Positions 9,878-21,434 of a stretch of 26,436 nt of DNA are shown here, piece by piece. Origin of the DNA: Saksenaea vasiformis B4078 (taxonomy: Eukaryota > Mucoromycota > Mucoromycetes > Mucorales > Saksenaeaceae). Position 1 is the stretch's first letter. Each line of letters starts with the position of its first letter. A model generated the notes under the pieces. It saw only the letters and a program-made list of their open reading frames with translations, did no database searches and was not told the DNA's origin. Made by a program: the position numbers and the translations under genes. The stretch spans positions 1 to 26,436 of the forward strand of contig JNDT01001469.1 of the NCBI GenBank assembly GCA_000697055.1, written 5' to 3'.

Positions 9878-10978
9878 GTATCCATTTCTTTGTCTATACC
9901 TCCAAATTAGGATCCCTGTGTGCCCTGGATCACAGGATCATGAATGTTGGAATACATTTTCCATTATCGTTGTGAAACACTTGGAGATCTCTCTTACCAT
10001 TGGAGCCCACCACGTCAGAGAAGATTTACTGATGATACAAACTTGGTTCTAATGGAAGTGGGCGTTCCGTTTTAGTATATTCCCGTGCAATGCACGCGCG
10101 AAATTCTCCATTGGTTATGCCCATCGGAACGTTTCGTTAAAACCTGTGACCTCGCTATCTAGATAATGTTTATTACTATTAGAGGATTTTCCGCTGCCAA
10201 AACACGTAAGACTTGCTAGGATGGCAATTCTAAATTGCCGGCGATAACGTAGCAAGCTTACTTTCTATTGGAAGATCTTTTGCGTATTTTTCACCGTTAG
10301 AATCTCTTTGGACCAGATGATATCCTTCTAAATCTGTAGTTTCTTGTTGATGCTCAACTTCATGATAGAGGGTTTAAGCGATGCTACCTAGCGATTTGTA
10401 ATCTACCAGAATAAACTAATCATAGCCCTATGACTTAAACTCTATTACTACAATCCTAGAACCTAATTCTGAAAGTATATCCAAAGAAGTCCGGCCCTTC
10501 TAGACACATGATCCTTCTTTGTTAGATGTATAAAGAAAGAGAAGGAACACTCCGCTGCATTCTCACTGCCAATGCATGTGGTTTTGCACTCTGGAACCAG
10601 TATAAGGTTCGACGGCAGACATTCACGTTACCAGAACAAACCTTTTTCTGTTTATACAATCGCTTCAAATGCTTTGATGACCCATTGAACTCCCAAAACC
10701 TGGCTAACCATGCATAACATGATGATTAGAAACATGAGTGTGTTACCCTTCTAACCGTATTCCGTATGCTGAACTAGAGAGACTTGGATCTTCCATTATT
10801 GGCGATGCATATAGAAATTGTGATCTAAAAGAAAGGCAAATTTTCTATTTTTTTCTCAATCTAGAAATCGAACCTAGAGGAAAATCTTCACAATAGTATG
10901 CTCTTCATTATTACGTTAATTGACTCTTGACACTATTTCAAGCTAAATGCAGCGCAACTATCAAGCGCTTTATCCAGT
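9878..10978. other. Intergenic, no gene seen
   Basis: AT-rich sequence with only short ORFs lacking recognisable motifs or splice partners. A 63-codon + strand ORF at 10526-10717 cannot be supported. No repeats or RNA genes were found. Confidence 0.4.
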
Positions 10979-11389
10979 TTAGGCGCGATTAGCATGGGCC
11001 CAGCTGCATAGTTTGCTCTGCGTATCATCTGAGAACATCTGCAGAACACAGGGTTCTTCAATCAACTCCTCCAGGTACATGCAAAAAATCAGATGAGGCT
11101 CAGCATTCAGCATATTATCATCAGTCCTTACGACGCGACAGAACTGTGCAATAGAGTTTTTAAATTTGATCCCCTCAGCTGTGAGTTCCCTGACAACTTG
11201 AACACTGATAAGGATTAGGCTGTACATGACATCCATTCCAGAAATAACGTTCTATTCATGCTTAACGCAAACATTAGTTCTAGACAGTTCAAATTTGCGA
11301 TATTCCTCGGATATACGGACGGCACTCGTTGCTCCGCCTTCATCGGGGGTTGAAGTGCAACTATTGGAAATTGCTGTATTTGACCACAG
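10979..11389 (-). pseudogene. Decayed coding fragment with one in-frame stop
   Basis: On the minus strand a frame of 137 codons (11389 to 10979) is broken by a single TAG at 11254-11252. The text on both sides is protein-like. Before the stop there is a TPDEGGATSAVRISEEYRKF segment; after it come VVRELTAEGIKFKNSIAQFC and YLEELIEEPCVLQMF segments. Because the stop is followed in frame by equally good sequence, a nonsense mutation in an old gene or mobile-element ORF is the simplest reading. Alternatively TAG could be a splice acceptor, but no matching donor and intron were evident. I recognise no family. Confidence 0.5.
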
Positions 11390-12196
11390 TTATCATAAAT
11401 AGTAGCTCAAGCTTCGCTTGCTTCTAAGTAAGGGACTCTTTAGGAAGCTATGAACGGAGTTTTCATTACTCTATTTATTGTCGATATGCTATGGCATTAG
11501 AATGCATCTGACACGGATTCTCACGCTTTACTATCTAAGCAGGATTAGGAAGCTGAATTCCGGCAACAAAAGGATAATATGCGTGACGTTAGCGCAAGCA
11601 TATCCTAACAACTTCTATCCTATCTCAACTATACTCTAATCTTGAATATGGTCGTGTCTTCATGGTAGTTGAAGCATGTAATATGAAAGTGGCATACTCT
11701 ATTGTTATAAGAGTGGATGTACTTTAGCACTAGTGCCTACATTAGGCTGGATATTTTTGGGGAAGTTTGCAGCTGTATCGTAAATGGCGGACTAATCCAA
11801 AGATCAACGTACTTACGTGACACCATTTCTCTTATCGAACTTACTACCACGATCTGGCAGTTGATGACAGTGCTAATGTTTGGATCTTTGATCACTCGGA
11901 GTGAACGTTATTGTCGATACGTATATTGTATACGACGCCTATATCCCACGGAAATCAGGTGCATAAATCAACTTATTGTCTTTTTAGGCGATTCCATTTG
12001 TGACAGAGAAAGGTGAGAAACGTCGTTTGTTTTTAAGAAAAGCAAGTGACTGAAACCATATATCATAAGGACTAGTATCAACAGCACAATACAGAACAAG
12101 ACCTTTCGTTTGTGATGTGAAAATTGAATATTATGACGAGTGTGTGGTAGATTGTCACTATGTTGCTCTCACTATTTTAACTATTTTTCTCTGCTT
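11390..12196. other. Intergenic, no gene seen
   Basis: A 99-codon + strand ORF at 11717-12016 has no recognisable motif and no support. The last part should carry the 3' UTR of the CCDC97-like gene. Confidence 0.4.
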
Positions 12197-13344
12197 TTAA
12201 TAATCGAGTTCACCAGTATACACTGATGATCGCGGTTGCATTTCTTCATCCATATCGTCTGTGTCAAAATACTTTTCCTGGATATCTCGTTCCTCTTCGT
12301 TGAGATCGTCGTATTCCTGAATATGAATGCATCATTAATCCGTTAGCAGAAATGTTAAGCATCTTTGATCACCTCATTATTATCAATCGCACTATAATCA
12401 AAGTCAGACTATCACTGTAAGTTAGTACTGGTATCCAACAAACGTTTTATGACACACTTACATCCTTGCCATCCAGGAAACGCTCTTCCATCAACCGCAC
12501 AAACTCTTCCCGTTGACCTTCTCTAAACTCCATCGTAGACTCTATATCCTCGTTTTCATCATGCGTTGTGTGATTTATTGGAACGTTCCCGTTAAGTACA
12601 CCATCCAATGACGCTGCTGTGTGTTGATTTATGCCGATAGAAGCACTTTTTAATCCTTCTATGGGCATTTCTTCTTCTTCCTCCTCCTCTTCCTCGTCCT
12701 CCTCTTCTTCAAATTGCTCTTCCTCTCTTTCTTTCTGTTCTTTCACCTTCTCATTGACATAATCACGATCGATGTCCTTCAATACACGCTGAACCAAAGT
12801 CACATCGCTAGCAAATGGTGCATTTTTTTCTTGGTCGCTGACATATTGACCAATATACTGCTCGTAAAGCACAGGATCACGCATCTGCATCGCTTCTTCC
12901 GAGAAATAGGAAGATTCACGCAAAGATCGTTTGAGGTATTCGTACCGTCGATTGTGTACTAGCGTATGTAACCTCGAATTCCTTCGAATTGGGTGTCTGC
13001 TGCCTATCGCCGGTGGTGAAGCAGCTGGGCTATCATGCTTCAATAGGTTGTGTAGATGAAATCCAACCTCATAGTCTAATAACACATTTAATTTTCATGG
13101 ATAGTGAGCTCGTACAAGATTTTTAACCTTGTAACTCCTCGAATTCTCTCAGAATGTCTTGCGAGAGGTATCGGCCCCATTTACTCAGGAATAAGCCAGG
13201 ATCTTCGTGTAATACTTGACCCATTTTCTCCAATTTTTCTTCGACTGTAGGTTCACATTCTCCTACATGAAGCGGCCTGAATGTAATTGCATCGAGATTT
13301 TCCTTCACATAGGAAAGAATCCGAGCTTGCTTTGCCGAATCCAT
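12197..13344 (-). CDS. CCDC97-family protein
   Basis: Four exons (13344-13128, 13075-12462, 12408-12373, 12316-12197) give 328 residues. Introns: 13127-13076 (phase 1), 12461-12409 (phase 0, with ACTAAC branch site) and 12372-12317 (phase 0, with GCTAAC). Family marks include FLSKWGRYLSQDILREFE, then DYEVGFHLHNLL, then FSEEAMQMRDPVLYEQYIGQ. A long Glu/Asp run follows, then EEFVRLMEERFLDGKD joined to SDFDYSAIDNNEEYDD. Homologues of human CCDC97 share this order; the human protein has been found with spliceosomal SF3b. I start at the ATG at 13344 (MDSAKQ). The frame is open to 13542, but a longer start would run into the divergent gene that begins at 13510. The gene is head-to-head with that gene, about 165 bp apart. 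Confidence 0.85.
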
Positions 13345-13509
13345 AGATTGATGAGTGACAAGCGGTGAGCCAAAAGGCTTGATTTTTATGCTCGTGACAG
13401 CGAAACTTCTTGGTTCTGGCGATGGAGCACATCTTTCAAGTAAGACACCGACAAAGTGTTTTCCGCGTTTCATGACTAAAGATCGTCTACAATGAGTAGG
13501 CCGAACTGA

Positions 13510-16500
13510 ATGGCGTGTTTGAATACATTTATGACAAAGCAATTGAGAGTGACACTGAGCGGTCAGTCATCGTATACCACTGATCTTTATGCTCATGCTT
13601 TTGACTTTCCGCGTTGTAGAGTCGTAGAGCTAATTCAAAGCAGTATTATTGAGACGCTTGAGTTCTACGACAGCCAATTTGAGAATGAAAATATCCTTCA
13701 CAAAGTTTTGTTTCGCGCCTGGTGGCAGAGAAAAGGTTCTAACCGGCTGCAGCAAAAGCACATCTTAACGTATTGGTTTAACTGATAGAAAACAAATCGA
13801 ATTTTTCCATATCACGCTATGAACGAGGGCTGCAACCAGGTGAATTTGTTCGTCTTATAGATCTTAATGGGATGTTTAATCGTACACTGAGTGCTTTGTA
13901 CGAATTATCCCCAGAGGTCAGCTAAATTGGTTGACTAAGTTTCCATCTAATGTACTTTGCTTTTAGGTTGCAGTAGAAGCTGTGCAGGAGTTGATTACAG
14001 CTGATATCCATGCGGGAGAACGATTTTACCCTGCGTACCTTCGCATTTGTCAGTGTATCCCAAACGAGGACTCCTACGTGAAGGCACTAGATTTTTTCAC
14101 AGACAGAGCGATATTCAAAAGTATACTAAGTTTTGTGAATGTGACAGGATGATAACCCACTGCACAGGCAAGACAATACTAGCAGAGCTGCTATCGATTT
14201 TACAAGACGCATTTACGGATTATGCACAGCGTGATATTGTAACACGACGTTATACTCATCTGCAGAGGGCAACTGATGTCATACTGTCAGCTGTGGGACT
14301 CGATATAGGCGCATTGCAATGCAGTTCATGTCATCTTGTGGAACTGATGAAAAATTTCCAGCGCACCAGAATAGACCCGTCAAATTCCTCGGAAGATGTG
14401 GCGTTTTCGCGCGTACTAAAACGCAAATCCGATCTACTTGAGCATACGCAGCATAAGAGACGCAGGAAGATACAACTTACAACGCCAACCACGTACGTGA
14501 CTTATTTGGATAGAAACAGGAATTTGTCTTACTTTGCCTTATGTAGAGTTGAAACAAAGGGTATGATGAGCAGCTGGGTGAAGTTGTCACAGATGGAAGG
14601 AACTTCCAAAGCAGATCTGCATAAATATGCATTTGTGCTCATATGCGAACGGTTACAACGACAGGCCCAACTTCCCCAATCCTTAGCATTAAGGGAACAC
14701 CTATCCAGCCTATCCACTGGAGAAATATCACCAGACCCAACATATAATGTATTGATCAGAAAACTACGCGAGAGGATACCTGTTCACGATGCATATGAAG
14801 CATCTTTAACACGATGCAAGATATGGTGCCTAGGAGTGTTGCGTGATCGAAATGGTGGTTGGAAATCTGTTCTTAAAGCAATGGTGCAGTTTGCCGATTT
14901 GTGGGTGATGTAGGTGAAATCGGTGATTACGCCTTCTGTTTGTAACGTCTCCTTAGCGACATAACGCAGGATGATGCCTTACACATGTTCGCAGCACTTA
15001 TCACTGCTCAAGATTTCGTGCGGGAGTTGTACCTTACAATCTCAAAATTAGTCAACGTACACCAACGATATGGACCGCAAATAGGGCAACTGGGAATTAT
15101 CGAGGTTAGTGGTTCTGTTTCACAACGACCGATGGATTTCATCTTTGCAGATGTTGTGTCAATTACTGTTAGAATCAGTGGACTGCATAGAAGACTTCAA
15201 AGAGTTGTGCGCATTTCGGAATTATGCATACCTTAACAGGTAAATCAACTGTTGTTTACGTCTCAATGTTTACGCCGATTTAGACAAGGAACTGACGTAA
15301 ATGGTCCGACATTTGGATGTTTGGAATATTGGCCCCTTGATTTTTATTCCGAGCTTATGAAAATCTCAAATCAAGTGGTGAAATCAGAAGAACAAGACGA
15401 GCTTGCTGCAACGAAGCAGCGGCAGCTCACACTTAAGAAGCTAACTACAGTAAGCGATGCAGCGCGGAAAAAGTACGCAGTCTAAAAGTTCCTTTTTTCT
15501 ATTGCAGCTCTCTGTAATTTGGCCATTTGAAGTGGTTCAAGAATTAGCCATTTCATGCTTCAAGAACAAGAAGCAGAACTTGGCAATAGTGCCTCTATTG
15601 AGAGAACTTGGGGATCTCTGCTTACTTCGCAGAACAAAGGAGTCTGGGACTCTTTTAATGAATGCATTGAAAGACGCACTTCAACCCGAGAAAGTTGGAC
15701 TTATCGAATGCAACGTGGATAATATCACCACATTCATTACAGATTGCTGCAAAGTTGTATGTCTTTTTAATCTGTAAATGATTGCTTAGTTCGCATGTTT
15801 AATTTTTAGGAAAATCTGGAGGACTACCCTACGATACTGCTTCCAGAGCGATCTATTCGAGATAGTCGCACTGCCATACTTGATGCAGTAACGTATTTGG
15901 AAGAATGGGTCCTTCCACACCTAGGCTGTATACTAGAAACTGCAGAAGAGAATGGACGATCGATGGGCGTTTTTAGACTAGCATTGCAGACACTTCATGC
16001 TTTCTGCAAAGTCCAGTCCCCGCGGTTTAAAAATTGGCTCACACTTGTCAAGAATCTGTATGAAGGACGTCCCCGCACAATTGGGATACCTGCTATCATT
16101 AAGGCGAAACCGTTTGATTTCGCACATTGTTTATCAAGAATAATGGACCTTCGATATGGCAACAAGCAATTACCTCACGGAATCCATTTGCGCGATTGGG
16201 AACTGGCGCGTTCTTATTGCAAAAAACTGTCATGTACCCTTGGTAATGCGTTGCAACTGTTCAGAGCATGGTCGGAAGACGGAGACGAGAAGATAACCAA
16301 TCTTAAATATGGTTACCATTTTGAGCTCAAAACTTTCTTTACAGAACTTTGTAGTTACGGTACGTGATCGTAGGTAACACCCAAAAAAAGAACTGACATG
16401 CATAACAACTACCAGATTGGAAAACTCAGCTTTTGTGGTGCGATTTGCAGCTTATGGCCTGGCCACTTTTAGGCAACGGCCAGCCTCTTCATATACAAGT

Positions 16501-17860
16501 TCCAAAAGCACTACATTCTATTACCGGATCTCTAAATGGGCTGCTTAGTGTGCCTGAAAATGCGGAAACAATGGCGTCTGCAGATGACAAAATGCAAGGA
16601 TGGATGGCTTTTATTGAAGCGTGCAAAGCCTCTCGTTCTTTGATGAAAGAGTTTTTTAAAGTAAGTTGTTATTGTTTCAAATAGCGTGTTTACTCACGGT
16701 GTTTGCCAACGTAGCACAAAGAGAACTGGATGTATAATCTACTATTACTATGGAAACATCCGAATGAAGATGAGATCATCAGCGATTGTCTCTATCGGAT
16801 CCTTCATCCAGCTTATTCGTTGACCGTTCACGAGGAGTATAGCTATCTTTTGAATGATTTTCTGGGAACCGTTTTCCAGTCATTTAATGCCGCACAAGTT
16901 ATCCGGGATTATGACTATCCTATCCAGGAGATGTGTCCGTTCGTTGCACACCTGACAGATAACGGTAAATTCAGATGAATGAAACCTGGAACGATGAGCT
17001 TAGTTTAAACTTGGGGTCCAGGATGCAAGTACTTTTTCACGGTGCTGTACACCATGAAATTATTTTCCCGTCGACAGCAATCCGCAAACGATGATGATGA
17101 TTTAGCGAGAGGGAATAACGATCAAGGGCAGGAGGTCTACTATGTAGCAGGCTTGGTAAAAGCACTTCAGGTACCTTGTTACATTTTGTCATGACGAATC
17201 ATGTTAAAACATGTTCCTTAGGACCTGTATAGGTGGTCAAGCCCAAAGCGATCTGGAAGCGCTCCTAAGCAGCCAGTTTCTCTAAAACGGATACGTGAGG
17301 CATTGATGCGAGATAACGTCATGAAAGAAAATGTAGTCAAGCCGATGCGCCAAGAAAAGGTTTCATCGGGTGCGACCGAGGATCAAAACCAAGCACCAAT
17401 AGCAGACAACAATAGCCACCCTCAAGTGGTGGATGTGCATTACCCATTTTTGGACAAAGAATCCGTATCCAATCGATCACTGAGCGTGCTCACGTTGTGT
17501 ATGTTGTGCTACGCGAGCTATCTGCTTAAAGAGACCGAGTCTCGGGATGTTGTACGCGTATTACTGTTACAAATTGTAGAAGGTCTGCGGGATGTTGAGG
17601 AACGGCAGGAATTCCAGCGGGCAGCAGAATTACAGACAAAGAGCACTATCAATCAGTGGCGAAAACTTAAAAGGGAAAAGAAGAGGATTATTCTGCGCCC
17701 GCTGTTGAACGATGAGGAAGAGCGACTAATTCGGTCGTATGTCATGTTATTGCAGGATCCTGAGCAAAGCCGAGCCATTCTACAAGCGCTCGGATTGTTC
17801 GACACATCAGAAGTAAAAGATAAAAAATGTAGAAAAGGACAAGCTATTTATGTTGTATAA
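13510..17860 (+). CDS. Large multi-exon protein of unknown function (1,244 aa)
   Basis: Thirteen exons: 13510-13735, 13789-13916, 13967-14120, 14168-14909, 14957-15104, 15151-15239, 15284-15449, 15508-15756, 15810-16359, 16416-16660, 16715-16964, 17022-17170, 17222-17860. All twelve introns are GT-AG, 44-58 nt, and all phases close, giving one 1,244-residue frame ending in TAA. The protein looks mainly alpha-helical, rich in Leu, Glu, Lys and Arg, with no signal peptide or clear membrane segment. A basic KRRRK patch (in exon 4) could be a nuclear signal. An acidic/Asp-rich and polar linker near residues 1000-1100 precedes a conserved-looking C-terminus with an EKKRI basic helix. I do not recognise a domain. 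The size and helical-repeat feel would suit a scaffold such as a Mediator- or Integrator-like subunit, but this is a guess. It is divergent from the CCDC97-like gene and shares its short promoter. Confidence 0.82.
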
Positions 17861-17928
17861 AAAAAAAGCATAGCAGCTGTAAAGAATTGTCATTGTTTCT
17901 ATTATGCACAGAAAAAAAAGCAACCAAA

Positions 17929-18114
17929 ATGGGCAGTAGTGGATCTAATTCTACCAACTTTTTGCAGCTCCCCTTTTTTTCCCAAACTTTGTTGAGTACA
18001 AACCACAATAGCTCGATCATGGTGACACCAATGCGCCAATTACGTAAAATCGCTGCGTATCACAGAATGGCCATTCAAAATGCCCATAGACACTACCTAA
18101 CACTCGAGCAATAG
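17929..18114 (+). CDS. Small ORF, hypothetical (61 aa)
   Basis: ATG at 17929 in a good context (accaaaATGG), ending at TAG 18112-18114. The first half is Ser/Asn-rich and the second is basic and His-rich (MRQLRKIAAYHRMAIQNAHR), helix-like. It follows the large orphan gene by 68 bp on the same strand, so it could also lie in that gene's 3' UTR. No family recognised; existence uncertain. Confidence 0.3.
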   Translation: MGSSGSNSTNFLQLPFFSQTLLSTNHNSSIMVTPMRQLRKIAAYHRMAIQNAHRHYLTLEQ

Positions 18115-18713
18115 CATTCATGTTTTCTTGAGATCAGAGCCATTATGAGTCATGGAGGGACTCAATTCTTTTCTACATCTTGAGACATCTCATGCGTATA
18201 ACAATGGAATGGATCTAATCTAAAAATAGAGAATTTGTAGATCGGGTCATTGTTCCGCTGGTGACCAAAAAGTCGTACGATAACCTTTCATCTATCTGAA
18301 ATTTGGCAGTTTCCGTTCTGATTTTGTATCCCGCAGGTGTTTCTGGTAAAAAAAAAAGGAGGAATATGATTTGATCATTATTTTAGTCTCCGAAAGACCT
18401 TTACCCCATATTTTTGTACCAGCGACCCAAAACTGGATCAAAAATTTTTGACTTTTTGACTGCGGAAAACCATAGGTTTCAATTGTAGACGATTGTTCTT
18501 CAGTGAGGCATTAAGAAATGCCCTGAAATTACCCAGTTTGGGTGGTTCCCTCAAATGGAATCTTTTCCGTAAGGGTTTGACAATGACGGTTATCTAAGTT
18601 GCACAAGGTTTCTCCCTGGCTCAATTTCCAGTGATTGGACCCTTTTCCTGGAACTATATGAAATTTGATCACAATTGTCCATCTCACTTCCTCTTTCTAT
18701 GATATTTTGACCT
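18115..18713. other. Intergenic, upstream region of the HSF-type gene
   Basis: No gene is seen. An A-run lies at about 18348. No clear nGAAnnTTCn heat-shock element array was found. Confidence 0.4.
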
Positions 18714-18744
18714 ATTTTCCTTCCCCTTCCTCTCCTTTCCTTTC
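18714..18744 (+). promoter_or_regulatory. Pyrimidine tract before the HSF-type start codon
   Basis: A 31-nt run made of C and T except for one A ends directly at the ATG at 18745. Such CT blocks are common just around transcription starts of fungal genes, so initiation probably occurs near here. Confidence 0.4.
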
Positions 18745-19791
18745 ATGTCTACTTTACTTAACGGAATGTCCGACCACAAGTGCAATAACGGTGTTGTTGA
18801 ATGCAGTCACTCACCTACTACATTGCTATCGCCCGTATTTTCAACTCCTCCAGAGTCTGATTATGATCTGGAGTTTTTACAACCGAGCCGTAGCAAACGC
18901 TCTCCAAGAAGAACTGTGAGCACTTTTATTAGCAAGTTGTACAGGTAGGATTACCATTACAAGTACAAGTAAAAATAACTAACGTCGATATAGTATGGTT
19001 AATGATCGTATTAACCAGCACCTGATCTCTTGGAATCCCAGCGGCACATCTTTCCTTGTATGCAATGCCACTCGATTCTCCCAAGAAATACTACCAATGC
19101 ATTTTAAGCATGGTAATTATGCTAGTTTTATTCGTCAACTAAATATGTAAGTATTTGGTTATCCTAAATGAACAGATCACAAACTTGTGGAATTATTAGG
19201 TATGGATTCCATAAGATAAACAAGTCTCCTCGAGGACAACGAGGCAATGATGAAAATGAGATTTGGGAGTTTTCTCATCCTAAGTTCCAACGAGGTCAAG
19301 CTTACCTATTACATGAGATCAAACGAAAAGCAATGGATACAGAGATGATGCGCCGCGAAACAGGCGATATACATGCCTCTTTTGCAATGATTCAAGTTTC
19401 TCAGACCGAGCTACTCCAACAATTTCATACTTTGCAAGAGAATTTCAACAAACTTCTACAAGCCTTTGAAGAATCAAAACAAATCCAACAGCAGCAACAA
19501 AACATGATCCGGCGGCTGACAGAGCGGGAAATCAACTTCTCACGTAGGTCTCTTCCTTTTTGTGACGATAAAATTAATTACAATGTAGATGACTATCAAC
19601 CAAACCTTCATGTAGTTCATTCTCATGATTTTGTCACTCCACAAAATTTTACTTCTATGGGACAAACAGCAGCCGTTGCCACACAAAAATATGACACCAC
19701 AGCGATAAATTCAGACGGGTTTCTGACTTATCACGTTGCTCAATCGCAGTTCCCGCCTAGCCCAGTACCGAGTGACATGTTGCTGCCGTAG
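18745..19791 (+). CDS. Heat shock factor (HSF)-type transcription factor
   Basis: Three exons (18745-18944, 18994-19146, 19200-19791) with GT-AG introns 18945-18993 (phase 2, branch AACTAAC) and 19147-19199 (phase 2), giving 314 residues. The HSF DNA-binding domain spans about 57-160: FISKLYSMVNDRINQHLISW, then a segment through LPMHFKHGNYASFIRQLNMYGFHK and WEFSHPKFQRGQ. These cover the recognition helix and wing. A heptad-like Gln-rich helix (about 180-225; FAMIQVSQTELLQQFHTLQE) should be the HR-A/B trimerisation coil. The C-terminal 85 residues are polar with aromatic and acidic spots, a possible activation region. It is much smaller than yeast Hsf1, so it is one of several HSF-like paralogues rather than clearly the main heat-shock regulator. 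It binds nGAAn-type sites by family knowledge. Confidence 0.9.
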
Positions 19792-20093
19792 TTATCTGGC
19801 CAGCTGAATGTTCATTACCCAATACCCACCCACTTTTTGCTCATCTTAGACACCTAAAAAAAGTTTCAACTAATTCTTTTTATTTTTAGAAACTTTCTCA
19901 AGTAGAATTCTTTTCAATCCTGTCATTCATGGCCATGCTTTTACTACTTCGTAAATCATTCTCAAATTTCTCAATACAGATTTCAATGTTTTTCCAGCAA
20001 TTCGTTTGTTATAATAGGATATAGAGAGTAAAAAGCACCTTATTTAGAAACAGAAAAATACTTTATTTGGACTACAGACGGTCAGTTGTTGAG
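19792..20093. other. Intergenic, 3' flank of the HSF-type gene
   Basis: AT-rich, with no plus-strand AATAAA seen. On the minus strand an AATAAA (20067-20062) lies 27 nt beyond the stop of a minus-strand ORF (20390-20094), weakly supporting that ORF. Confidence 0.35.
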
Positions 20094-20390
20094 CTATTTC
20101 TGCTTCTCGGACCACCAATCCACGGAGATAGCCTTTTCCTGGCTGCGCAGCGTTTTCCAGTTGAATCTCAGTGAGTTCCCGTTGCCTTTCATCCTAGATT
20201 TCATGCAAAGGAAAATTGATCCGACAAGTGAATCCATAAAATTAAATTCATACATCAATCGGCTTGTTTTCCCGGATTCCTTATCAGCATTCGCGGAGAA
20301 GAAAATAAAGATGAAAGCTTTGTACAGTAAACGCGAACGTGTTTCCGTTATTAGGAGGGAGAAGACTGCACCGCTTATTAGACTTTCCAT
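20094..20390 (-). CDS. Possible small protein (98 aa), hypothetical
   Basis: ATG at 20390 in an aaaATGG context, TAG at 20096-20094, and a minus-strand AATAAA 27 nt further on at 20067-20062. There is a hydrophobic stretch (AFIFIFF) and a polar C-terminus with a DWWSEKQK end. The opposite strand has an overlapping ORF of similar length (20086-20406), and I cannot exclude that this one is the shadow. The poly(A) signal and Kozak context favour the minus strand. No family recognised. Confidence 0.28.
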   Translation of the reverse strand: MESLISGAVFSLLITETRSRLLYKAFIFIFFSANADKESGKTSRLMYEFNFMDSLVGSIFLCMKSRMKGNGNSLRFNWKTLRSQEKAISVDWWSEKQK

Positions 20391-20406
20391 TTTAAAACTA
20401 CTCTAA

Positions 20407-21281
20407 ATAGAATTTGCGTTCCAAAGTGGCGCTAAGAAGGAATTGAGTATGTACAATAATTGGCATGTTAAGTTCACGCTATGCCTGCATTAATTTGTGC
20501 CTCGATGGATACAAATTTTATTTGGATAGCCTAACGCTTTGTTCCTATTTGATTTGGACGTTGTCTTGCTTACTCCTGAAGGGCATTCAAACCCATTTGT
20601 GGCACTGGTGGGGAGAAGAGGGATCTTTGACAGGCTTTCTTTGTACAATCAGGGCAATCTAAACCATTTTCAGTGTTCCTGTATGCATAACCAATCCCGG
20701 TACATGTCGGAAAAACTTATATTTGGAGAACGGAATCAAAGAACGAAGAAAAGAATGATCCATGCCTCCCATTAAACTCCCACCACGTTCTCTTGCTTTG
20801 CTGCTCTGATAGGACACTGGTAAGTATTGCTCGCCAATCTCCGCATTGGCACCAGGCTCGACTAGAGTTGCGGTACTACAAGTGCTTCTTCAGAAACAGT
20901 TGTCACAAATTCTAGGCTGGTGTTACTCACGCTGATGGACTATCTGTTCTCGACTTGGAATTTCGTTGCTAGTCTCTAGCGACCTAGATTTTGCCGCCTT
21001 CCTCAGAAATCGGTTTGCTCTACAGTTCATTACCAATCGATATTGTAAAAAAGTATATCGCGACTGCGCTTACTCTAAGATCATCTTTGAAAGGATCTCG
21101 ACAGCCTTTCAGACCTTGGCGGAGTTGATTGAATTGACCTTCTCCAACGGACTCCCAAAGATCGAATACATGTGTCCAGTTTGCATTTGTTTGATTATAT
21201 GATGATCCCTAGTCTATCCAATTCTACCTCTCGTTTGCTTGTCTTTAGTATTGAATCGAATTTAATTGCAATGTCACTTAA
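20407..21281. other. Intergenic with coding-like remnants
   Basis: No firm gene. Around 21210-21020 on the minus strand a frame of about 65 codons has protein-like text (NWTHVFDLWESVGEGQF, LKGCRDPFKDDLRV), bounded by TAG on both sides. It looks like a decayed coding segment. Confidence 0.35.
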
Positions 21282-21322
21282 TGGCACGCTTCATCTTAGC
21301 CAAAAGGCCAGAGAAGACAGAT
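21282..21322 (-). ncRNA. U2 snRNA-like 5' fragment (probable pseudogene)
   Basis: Read on the minus strand, the sequence contains CTTCTC, one extra T, then GGCCTTTTGGCTAAGAT (21309-21293). Those 17 bases are identical to the near-universal stem-loop I region at the 5' end of U2 snRNA. The following AAG matches after one mismatch, but the branch-site-pairing GTAGTA block and everything after it are absent. It is therefore not a working U2 gene. A truncated retro-copy or chance resemblance are the options; the length of the exact match argues for the former. Confidence 0.45.
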
Positions 21323-21434
21323 CTCCTAAAGCAGTACCTTGAACGCCAATTGGTTCTCGGAAGTACGCTAATTTAACGTAACATGCAAGCTTTTCTTATT
21401 GTAAAATCACTGGAAGTAAGCAAAAACTGCTATC

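Noticed and set aside
18665..18919. 84-codon ORF overlapping HSF exon 1 in another frame
   Set aside because: Overlaps a clear HSF exon; runs through the CT tract; no domain.
20086..20406. 106-codon + strand ORF overlapping the minus-strand 98-aa ORF
   Set aside because: No poly(A) signal or start context as good as the minus-strand alternative; kept only as a caveat there.
21240..21310. tRNA-like A box (TGGCTAAGATG) and B box (TTCGATTC) on the minus strand
   Set aside because: No acceptor stem or anticodon arm can be formed; the first part is explained better by U2 similarity.
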